A DNA stretch of 8,563 bases. Source: an uncultured Coriobacteriaceae bacterium (GTDB taxonomy: Bacteria > Actinomycetota > Coriobacteriia > Coriobacteriales > Atopobiaceae). This document shows positions 1 to 6,281 of this stretch, piece after piece; position 1 is the stretch's first letter; every line of letters begins with the position of its first letter. Below the pieces are notes generated by a model, which was given only the letters and a program-made list of their open reading frames with translations, had not been told where the DNA came from and did not search any database. A program made the position numbers and the translations under genes. The stretch is from the NCBI GenBank assembly GCA_900551595.1, contig URWR01000062.1, positions 1 through 8,563 on the forward strand, read 5' to 3'.

Positions 1-22
1 CCCCTTCGAAGAATGTGGCCAT
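1..22 (-). CDS. Start of an unidentified gene, cut off by the window edge
   Basis: An ATG at 22-20 is preceded by a strong purine-rich ribosome binding site (AAAGGGAG, 35-28) at a 5-nt spacing. Only seven codons are visible, reading M-A-T-F-F-E-G. That is too short to identify; a start of this kind would fit lumazine synthase (RibH), among many others, and no function is claimed. It lies on the same strand as the glycosyltransferase, 113 nt downstream of its stop, with no clear terminator between, so it could be read from the same transcript or from its own promoter in the gap. Confidence 0.5.
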
Positions 23-135
23 ACCCACTCCCTTTCACTAAAGAAAATACATGCACTTACATCAAAACTGTACCGATAGAGCACAACGCACAGTTTGTTG
101 AACAACAGTTTCAGGCGATTGTAACGCACTCATAC
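23..135. other. Intergenic gap with a short dyad and a direct repeat
   Basis: This 113-nt gap separates the glycosyltransferase stop from the next minus-strand start. It contains CAGTTT twice (91-96 and 106-111) flanking an 11-bp odd-centred dyad, TTGTTGAACAA (94-104). No hairpin followed by a T run is present, so I see no intrinsic terminator. I could not pick a convincing -35/-10 pair for the downstream gene. The dyad could be an operator, but it is short enough to occur by chance. Confidence 0.3.
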
Positions 136-1455
136 CTAGGCAGCAGGGCCCGTTTCCTCAGAAGCTCCTTCGGACATAACCTCATCAAACGTTACGGCAA
201 CAGAATGCTTCGTGGGAACCCACTCAACTTTCATAAACAGCGCCGCAACCGTAATTGGAATGTAGGTCATCATAAACAGCGGGAAAGTAAAGAGATTAGT
301 AAAGAGACGCCACCGCTTCGTACAGTGGAAATGTTTACGTTCTGACACGGTGGTGATAATCGCCAAAATAAAGAAAACAAAATACATAGAGACGAACATC
401 ATAATGAGCGAGCCAGAGCACATAGATACCTCAGCAGGGGTTACTAAAAAGCCGCTGCTCAGCCATCCCACAACAAGGTATGTTGCGTTCACAAAGAACG
501 AAAGCAGGGTCAAGATCATGCCGGGCGCAATTGTCATAAGCATGTCATAGGAGCTGAAAAGCCCGCGCCCCATGCCCTTAAGAAGGTCGCGACCATACGA
601 GAAGAATACCTGATAAAAGCCCTTAGTCCAACGCATACGCTGAGTCCAAGATGCCTTAAATGTGAGGGGTTGCTCATCAAAAAACTCGGCGGGAGCATAC
701 CCAATTCGGATGCCATTGGCCGCGCAAAATGTAGAGAACTGAATGTCTTCTGTAAGCGTATGAAAATCCCATCCATGCATACCGCGAACAATGCGCTCGG
801 ATACCATCCAGCCAGAACCTGAAATAGCGCAACTTGTTCCACATTGCATACGAGCATTGTTAAGGAACTTAGCCTCGCGGATGAACCATGTGGCATACGC
901 CGAAGAAATCCAACTTGAATCAAAGTTCTTAGAGTTGCGATAGCTTGTTGCGACAAGATATCCCATATCAAAAACTTGGTTCATGATGCTCACGTAGTTT
1001 GGCGAAACAATATTGTCGGCATCAAACACGAAAAACGCCTCGAAGCGATCACCATATTCATTGAGAATGCGATTAAAGCCATAGTCCATTACCCAGCTCT
1101 TTCCCTTGCGCGCTAGGTCATTCCTTTCGTAGACTATCGCTCCGGCTTTACGCGCCTCTTCTGCCGTATTATCAGTACAGGCATCGGCTACAACAAAAGT
1201 CTCAATAAGGTGAGCCGGATAATCCTGAGCCTTAATGGAGCGCACCAGATTGCCAATAACTTCCTCTTCGTTGTGCGCCGCAATAAAGAAGGCATAGCTA
1301 TGCTGCTTTTTTGCAGGCGGAAGCTTTACATCTCCGCGCTTAAATACCAACAGGATGTAAATAAACTGATAGAGATACGCCAACGTAAAGAACAAAAAGA
1401 GTACGAAGTTAAAGATAACAATTGGCGTGATTGCCATACGGTTGAACTCGAACAC
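136..1455 (-). CDS. Membrane-anchored family 2 glycosyltransferase, processive type
   Basis: This is an inverting GT2 enzyme of the cellulose synthase / hyaluronan synthase / PgaC fold, which would transfer sugar from a nucleotide-sugar donor at the inner face of the membrane. From a GTG start (439 aa), one or two membrane segments (about residues 8-37) precede the catalytic domain. That domain has AHNEE (60-64), DACTDNT (91-97), the metal-binding DADN (145-148), the catalytic-base region TED (235-237) and QRMRW (272-276), the Q/RxxRW motif of processive enzymes. Three or so further membrane segments follow (about 305-408). The GTG at 1455 is preferred because AGGGGG (1467-1462) lies 6 nt upstream; an ATG at 1470 in the same frame has no ribosome binding site. 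The gene starts 38 nt after the pseudouridine synthase and appears to be last in the ileS operon. The polymer or lipid product cannot be told from sequence. Confidence 0.88.
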   Translation of the reverse strand: MFEFNRMAITPIVIFNFVLFLFFTLAYLYQFIYILLVFKRGDVKLPPAKKQHSYAFFIAAHNEEEVIGNLVRSIKAQDYPAHLIETFVVADACTDNTAEEARKAGAIVYERNDLARKGKSWVMDYGFNRILNEYGDRFEAFFVFDADNIVSPNYVSIMNQVFDMGYLVATSYRNSKNFDSSWISSAYATWFIREAKFLNNARMQCGTSCAISGSGWMVSERIVRGMHGWDFHTLTEDIQFSTFCAANGIRIGYAPAEFFDEQPLTFKASWTQRMRWTKGFYQVFFSYGRDLLKGMGRGLFSSYDMLMTIAPGMILTLLSFFVNATYLVVGWLSSGFLVTPAEVSMCSGSLIMMFVSMYFVFFILAIITTVSERKHFHCTKRWRLFTNLFTFPLFMMTYIPITVAALFMKVEWVPTKHSVAVTFDEVMSEGASEETGPAA

Positions 1456-1493
1456 AACCAGCCCCCTCATCAGGCTTAGAATCCGGGTTTGTA

Positions 1494-2510
1494 CTACACA
1501 CCGAGCAATGGAACGATTTGCTCCCCCACCTCAGTGCGTCCAAGTGACCTGACAGAAAGTGATTTTAATACACTCAGAAGGTCAGACGGTAGACAGTCTG
1601 CAAGCTCCACGACCTCACCTGTTACCGGATGGTCGAAGCGAATATGCCATGAATGTAAAAACTGCCGCTCTAAGCCAAGGTTACGCATGCGATCGCCCCG
1701 ACCATAGAGTTGATCCCCTACCACATGATGACCAATATGACGCATGTGTACACGAATTTGATGTGTGCGTCCCGTGTAGAGATGACACTCAAGCAAGGTG
1801 TATCCATCGTCACGTCTGAGCGCTTCATAGCGTTCAAGCACACGAAACGTGGTGATTGCTTCTCGCGCACTTACATCATCTGAAACAGCCATTCTCAACC
1901 GGTCGCGAGAAGAGCGCGCAATACCGGTGTTGATAGTTCCCTCATCCGCAGCTACATAGCCATGCACTAAGGTTACATAGCGGCGATCCAATGTGCGCAG
2001 ACGAATGAGATCTTGTAAGGCGCGCTGAGTTTCATCATCTTTAGCAGCAACCATAAGACCGGAAGTATCTTGATCTAAGCGATGCACAATGCCAGGTCGA
2101 TCTTCGCCTTGTAGTTTGCCAAGATGGTTATACCCGCAGCGTGCAACCAGCGCATTTGCAAGAGTATCGTCAATATGTCCAGGGCTGGGATGACATACTA
2201 ACCCAGCCTGTTTTGAAAGCACTAATAAATAATCGTCTTCAAAACGAACATCTAATGGAATGTAGGGGTTTGGACGCAGTGGACCTTCTGGCTCATCGGC
2301 AACGCTCCACGTTGCACGAATACGATCCCCAAGAACCACATGCTCACTTTTTGAGGTGGCAAGGGTATCGTTAATCGTGACATCGCCAGCTTCAATAAAG
2401 CGTGCACAGGCACTTCTTGATGGCAGACCTTCTTTATGAGCAAGGAACGCATCGAGACGCATTCCATCGCTCTCAGGACCAACAAGAAGCTCAACCGTAC
2501 GGCTAGCCAC
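1494..2510 (-). CDS. RluA/RluD-family pseudouridine synthase
   Basis: A 338-residue enzyme that converts specific uridines in RNA, most likely 23S rRNA, to pseudouridine. An N-terminal S4 RNA-binding domain (about residues 16-65, MRLDAFLA onwards) is followed by the catalytic domain with the signature HRLDQDTSG (143-151). Asp146 is the expected catalytic residue, and a later RTHQIRVH motif is also typical. The open frame runs further upstream, but the true start is the GTG at 2510-2508: GGAGG (2520-2516) sits 5 nt before it, and the S4 domain begins soon after. The start overlaps the end of lspA by 8 nt, which suggests translational coupling. An lspA-RluD pair is common in Gram-positive bacteria (lspA-ylyB in Bacillus subtilis). 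Which uridine is modified cannot be decided here. Confidence 0.93.
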   Translation of the reverse strand: MASRTVELLVGPESDGMRLDAFLAHKEGLPSRSACARFIEAGDVTINDTLATSKSEHVVLGDRIRATWSVADEPEGPLRPNPYIPLDVRFEDDYLLVLSKQAGLVCHPSPGHIDDTLANALVARCGYNHLGKLQGEDRPGIVHRLDQDTSGLMVAAKDDETQRALQDLIRLRTLDRRYVTLVHGYVAADEGTINTGIARSSRDRLRMAVSDDVSAREAITTFRVLERYEALRRDDGYTLLECHLYTGRTHQIRVHMRHIGHHVVGDQLYGRGDRMRNLGLERQFLHSWHIRFDHPVTGEVVELADCLPSDLLSVLKSLSVRSLGRTEVGEQIVPLLGV

Positions 2511-3012
2511 GCTGACCTCCGCTGTCTTTCTTACTATCCGATCCCTCTGACTGCAGCCACCAAAGCAGGAGTGTAAGGACAACTCCACAGGTAATAGCGA
2601 TATCTGCAACATTAAATATAGGGAAATCAATAAACTCTGTTGCAAAAAAATCCGTAACGGCTCCCAGACAGACCCGATCAATGAGGTTAGCCAGGCCGCC
2701 GCCCACCACAAGACCAAGACTACATACCAAGCTCAAAGAGAGTGAGCTATCGAGCGCAACCCAGATAAGAACAGCTATACATACCAGTACCGCAATGCCA
2801 ACAAAGAGCCATTGTGATCCTTCGCCCATACTGAAAGCAGCACCGGTGTTTTCCGTAAGGCGAAGACCGAGAACCCCCGGGATAAACTCCCGAGGGCCAT
2901 CGGCCAAATAACTTCTCATGAACGCTTTGCTGACCTGATCGAGAACAAGAACAGCAAGCGCCACTGCAACTAAGACGGCAATACGGACAAAAGCATGTTG
3001 ACGTTTGGCCAT
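2503..3012 (-). CDS. lspA: Lipoprotein signal peptidase (signal peptidase II)
   Basis: A 169-residue aspartic protease of the cytoplasmic membrane that removes signal peptides from prolipoproteins after lipid is attached to the +1 cysteine. Four hydrophobic segments are visible (about 8-25, 67-86, 91-108 and 134-153). Family motifs are LDQVSK (24-29), NTGAAF (55-60), a GGGLANLIDR block (104-113) and FNVADI (133-138); Asp112 and Asp137 are the expected catalytic pair. The family usually has GN before xxDR, and this protein has AN (Ala108), a conservative change. The ATG at 3012 is chosen over an upstream extension that would overlap ileS. It starts 10 nt after the ileS stop with AGTAGG (3027-3022) as a modest ribosome binding site. 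Length and motifs are normal for the family. Confidence 0.96.
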   Translation of the reverse strand: MAKRQHAFVRIAVLVAVALAVLVLDQVSKAFMRSYLADGPREFIPGVLGLRLTENTGAAFSMGEGSQWLFVGIAVLVCIAVLIWVALDSSLSLSLVCSLGLVVGGGLANLIDRVCLGAVTDFFATEFIDFPIFNVADIAITCGVVLTLLLWWLQSEGSDSKKDSGGQRG

Positions 3013-3022
3013 CAAAGGTTGC

Positions 3023-5862
3023 CTACTTTTGGTCTGCCACTGCATGGCTGCAGCGTTCGCACAAGCCATCTTCTGTAAGCGTGCGGAAATTCCAGCAACG
3101 CGGGCACTTCTCACCGTGCGCAGGCTCAACGACACAGCTAAGCTCATCGCCGCAGCTCAGTACTACTTCTGAGGCAACAAAAGGCTCAGCAAGATTGCAA
3201 CCAAGTTCGCCTGTCAGCAGCTCATAAAGATCGGAAGGCACAACCAGCTCCGCGCGTGCAGCCTGCGGGGTCTTCTCAGTAAGAATACCGTCGGCAAGAG
3301 CAGTCTCATAAGCCTTAGTAAATGCAGCACGAGCCTCGACTACAGCCTCATAAGCAGGTAAATACTTTTCGTATTCCTCAGCAGTCCAAGGAGCAACATA
3401 CCAGTCAAGCAGCGCAGCATACGTCTGGCCGTCACGCATGGACTCGGGCAGATGTGCCATTACCTCATCGGTGGTGTATACGAGAATGGGCTGCAAATCG
3501 TGCACGAGCATCATCAGAATTTGAGCCCAGACAGTAAGTGCACTCTTACGTTCAAAACCATCGCGCTCGCCACAGTAGACACGGTCTTTTGTAGCGTTGA
3601 GGTAGCCATTGGAGAGGTCGCCGATGACATAGTCATACAGCGTACGGTAAACCTGGTTGAAGCGGTATGCCTCGTAGGCACTGCTCACTTGATCATGCAC
3701 TTGGCACATGCGGGCCAACACGAGCTTGTCATAGGGCATAAGCTCGTCAAACGGCACGCCATCAACTGCAGGATCAAACTGATCTTCAATCTCACCCAAG
3801 AGGAAACGAAGCGTGTTGCGGAAGCGGCGGTATGCCTCGCCCACATGGTTAAGAATGGTGTCATCGCACGGAACATCGGTTGAGGTGTCCACTGATGCCA
3901 CCCAGAGACGCAAAACGTCAGCACCACGCGTATCGCATTCTTTGTTTGGATCAATAACATTGCCAAGGGACTTAGACATCTTGCGGCCCTGACCATCAAG
4001 CGTAAAGCCCTGCGAAACTACCGACTTGTACGGCGCCACACCATACGCACCAACAGATGTCATGAGAGAACTCATGAACCAACCACGGTGCTGATCAGAG
4101 CCCTCAAGATACATGTCTGCCGGGAACTTCAGGTTATCACGATGACGGCAAACAGCAGTATGAGAAACGCCGGAGTCCCACCACACATCAAGAATGTCGG
4201 AGTTTGCCTTGAGGTGATGAGAGCCACACTTCGGGCAAACACCAGCTTCGCCAAGATATTCGGCCGGATCCTCGGTGAACCAAGCATCCGAGCCCTTCTC
4301 ACGGAAGAGCTTAATGACCGCATCGAGCGTGTCGTCATTCATGACAGTTTCACCACAGTCGGCACAGGTGAAGGCAGGGATAGGAACTCCCCAGTTGCGC
4401 TGACGACTGATGCACCAGTCGGGACGACCTTCAACCATCGAGCCAATGCGCTTGATGGCGTGAGAAGGATAGAACGCTACCTTTTCAAGCTCCGACAGCG
4501 ATTGCTCTCGCAAAGAACGACCATTCTGAAGAGGCTTATCCATGGAAACAAACCACTGGCTTGTAGCGCGGAAAATAACTGGCTCTTTGCAGCGCCAGCA
4601 GTGTGGATAGCTGTGATTAATATCCTCATGCAGAATGAGCGTACCGCGCTCCTTAAGCCACGCAATGATTTGGGGGTTAGCCTCATTAACCTCCATGCCA
4701 GACCAAGGGCCACCGGTACCCATAGTATCGCCCACAAAGAAATGACCATCATCATCAACTGGCATTACCGTGGGAATGCCAAACTTCTGGCCTGCCAGAT
4801 AGTCGTCCACACCATGACCAGGAGCACAGTGAACAATGCCTGTACCATCATCAAGTGTGACGTAATCGGCGTAGATAAACTCGCCCGTCTCGCCCTGATC
4901 GCCAAAGATCGGTTGCTTATAACGATTGTGGGCAAGCTGTTCGCCCGTGGCACGCCATGGCTCGCCATTCTCCATACGTACAAGCTCAAGCTCACCATAG
5001 CCGAATTTCTCTACCAGTTGATGATCCCGAGCCGCTGGGGGAGAGCCTCTGCCACAATCTCAGCCTGATCGTTATGGATAAGTGCAACGTAGGTAGCCTC
5101 TGGATGACAGATCACTGCATCGTCTGCAGGAAGCGTCCAAGGTGTCGTGGTCCAAATATCAACCCAGAGACGACCAGCCCACGCCTCGAGGCCTTCAGGA
5201 ACGGTGGTCATCTCAAAACGTACGAAAATGGCCGGGCTTACTTCATCGCCATACTCAATCTCAGCTTCCGCAAGAGCCGTATGGCAGTGACTGCACCAAT
5301 GAACCGGCTTTGATCCACGATAAATAGCGCCGGCATCATAGATAGCTTTGAAAATCTCAATATCGGTCGCATCATAATCATTCACATAGGTGAGATACGG
5401 ATTGTTCCACTCACCAAGCACGCCCAGACGCTTAAATCCTTGACGCTGCGTATCCACTTGCTCAACTGCCATTTTGCGGCAAAGCTCACGAATTTTTTCA
5501 GTGGGAAGCTCATTGAACTTCTCGGTGCCGAGCATGGTCTCCACCTTGTGTTCGATGGGCTGACCATGGCAGTCCCAGCCAGGAACGTAAGGCGTCTGAT
5601 AGCCACGCATAGACCAATAGCGATTGATGATGTCTTTTGAGATCTTATTTTGCGCGTGACCAAGGTGAATGGGGCCATTAGCGTACGGAGGACCGTCATG
5701 CAGCACAAACTTGTCGTGTCCTTCGTTTTTGGCAATCATTTGCTCATAGACATGATTCTCATCCCACATCGCAAGCCGCTTTGGCTCATTTTGAGCAAGG
5801 TTTGCCCTCATGGGGAAACCAGTCTTTGGGAGATTAGTTGTCTCCTTGTACTTGTTTGCCAC
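3023..5862 (-). pseudogene. ileS: Isoleucyl-tRNA synthetase, frame broken by one missing base
   Basis: IleS charges tRNA-Ile with isoleucine and is normally essential. The first 275 codons run from a GTG at 5862 (ribosome binding site GGAAGGG just upstream) to a C run at 5041-5037, after which the frame hits a stop at 5003-5001. The rest is one frame lower. Adding one C gives ALPPAARDHQLVEKFGYGE and a continuous 946-residue protein of normal length. In restored numbering it has HLGH (66-69, the HIGH motif), WTTTPWTLP and GTGIVHCAPGHG of the editing domain, a Cys4 zinc ribbon within the core (500/503 and 543/546), KMSKS (628-632) and a C-terminal zinc site (Cys 920, 923, 935, 938). No other damage is seen, so an error in the sequence or a very recent mutation is likely. 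The upstream T-box with an Ile codon supports the assignment. Confidence 0.95.
5037..5041 (-). other. ileS: Frameshift site in ileS (C run one base short)
   Basis: The minus strand reads CTC-CCC-CAG here, that is, GGGGG on the plus strand. With six C instead of five, codons become CTC-CCC-CCA-GCG-GCT-CGG and lead straight into the conserved downstream part. Between this run and the stop at 5003-5001 the current frame reads QRLGIINW, unlike the family, while the other frame reads ARDHQLVEKFGYGE, so the slip is placed at or very near the run. Confidence 0.85.
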
Positions 5863-5876
5863 GCCTGTTCCCTTCC

Positions 5877-5891
5877 GATCGTTCAACGATC
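5877..5891 (-). other. Small dyad next to the ileS ribosome binding site
   Basis: GATCGTTGAACGATC forms an odd-centred perfect dyad (arms GATCGTT and AACGATC). It lies between the T-box terminator and the ileS start and directly abuts the GGAAGGG ribosome binding site. In RNA it could form a 5-bp stem with a 5-nt loop. Whether it affects translation is unknown. Confidence 0.3.
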
Positions 5892-5907
5892 TTTATGTTC
5901 GGGCACT

Positions 5908-5943
5908 AAAAAAGCGCCCGTCCCTCCTGCTGGGACGAAGCGC
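5908..5943 (-). terminator. Rho-independent terminator of the ileS T-box leader
   Basis: On the minus strand GCGCTTCGTCCC (5943-5932) pairs with GGGACGGGCGC (5924-5914) across a 7-nt loop with one small internal mismatch, and six T follow (5913-5908). It lies 45 nt before the ileS GTG, directly after the T-box sequence. An upstream GCGAAG overlapping the T-box can compete for the same CTTCG segment, as expected for a terminator/antiterminator switch. Confidence 0.85.
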
Positions 5944-6150
5944 CTGCGCAACTTCGCTTGTGAACCACCCAGCGAGCGGAAAACCGCCATACTCGGTTGG
6001 CCTGTATCGGTGGCCACACCGGCGACGTCTACTTGCACGTATTTGTGCTTTCGGGCCGCAGCTCAGGGGTGATTTTCATTAAGACACAACCGCGAGTTTC
6101 CACCATCCTCGCTCTCTGGAGGTTGTGCAACCTTAATTACTCTCCCCATC
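5908..6150 (-). promoter_or_regulatory. T-box riboswitch, isoleucine-specific
   Basis: This leader senses uncharged tRNA-Ile and lets transcription continue into ileS. Stem I: GGGG (6147-6144) can pair with CCCC (6069-6066); ATTAAG (6137-6132) pairs with CTTAAT (6083-6078); GCACAACC (6128-6121) pairs with GGTTGTGT (6091-6084). The specifier loop holds AGTA (6141-6138) opposite GAA (6077-6075), the usual loop-E pattern, and an ATC codon (6073-6071) followed by A, which is Ile. The tip has AGAGAG and a GCGAG/CTCGC hairpin with loop GATGGTGGAAA. A CGGTG/CACCG hairpin (6021-6008) fits stem III. The T-box itself reads CTGGGTGGTTCACAAGCG; its TGGT complements ACCA of a tRNA with discriminator A. 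A terminator follows. Gene context, specifier and T-box agree, so I am confident. Confidence 0.93.
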
Positions 6151-6165
6151 ATTGCCTGTCGATGC

Positions 6166-6195
6166 ATAGTAGCACGTTTATGCCATCATTACGAA
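6166..6195 (-). promoter_or_regulatory. Candidate promoter for the ileS operon
   Basis: TACTAT (6171-6166) is preceded by TGC, giving an extended -10 element. A weak -35, TTCGTA (6195-6190), lies 18 nt upstream. Transcription would begin near 6160-6157, about 12 nt before stem I of the T-box, which is where it should begin. An alternative is TTGTAA, 18 nt, CATAAA slightly upstream. Confidence 0.4.
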
Positions 6196-6281
6196 CCTGG
6201 TTACAAACAAACAATGTTTCAACCCAACAGAGAGTCTGTTCACCCTCTAGGCTAAAACGTTATTCGCTTTCAAGCAGCAAT
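6196..6281. other. Gap after the membrane-protein gene, with a short hairpin
   Basis: Between the stop of the membrane protein and the ileS promoter lies a perfect 6-bp hairpin, AACAGA-CTC-TCTGTT on the minus strand (6240-6226). No T run follows it, so it is at best a weak terminator. No gene is seen here. Separation of the membrane protein from ileS transcription therefore rests on the T-box leader and the promoter rather than on a clear terminator. Confidence 0.35.

Noticed and set aside
13..345. Plus-strand open frame of 110 codons at the left edge
   Set aside because: It overlaps the glycosyltransferase C-terminus and the start of the next minus-strand gene, and has no family-like sequence.
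2511..2717. N-terminal extension of the pseudouridine synthase
   Set aside because: It is antiphase lspA sequence; the GTG at 2510 has a clear GGAGG and places the S4 domain at the N-terminus as usual.
3013..3147. N-terminal extension of LspA by 45 codons
   Set aside because: It overlaps the ileS zinc-binding tail and lacks family resemblance; the ATG at 3012 gives the normal LspA length.
3023..4975. ileS C-terminal part as an independent gene starting at the ATG at 4975
   Set aside because: There is no good ribosome binding site, and conserved IleS sequence continues upstream of this ATG in the same frame to the C run.
5037..5041. Programmed -1 frameshift in ileS
   Set aside because: No X-XXY-YYZ heptamer and no obvious stimulatory structure were seen, and IleS is not known to need recoding; kept only as a less likely alternative in the findings.
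4088..5068. Long plus-strand open frame (326 codons) opposite ileS
   Set aside because: It lies wholly antisense to well-supported ileS coding sequence, has no recognisable domain, and its composition looks like a reverse-complement shadow.
6226..6240. Hairpin as an intrinsic terminator of the membrane-protein gene
   Set aside because: The stem is only 6 bp and no T run follows on either strand.
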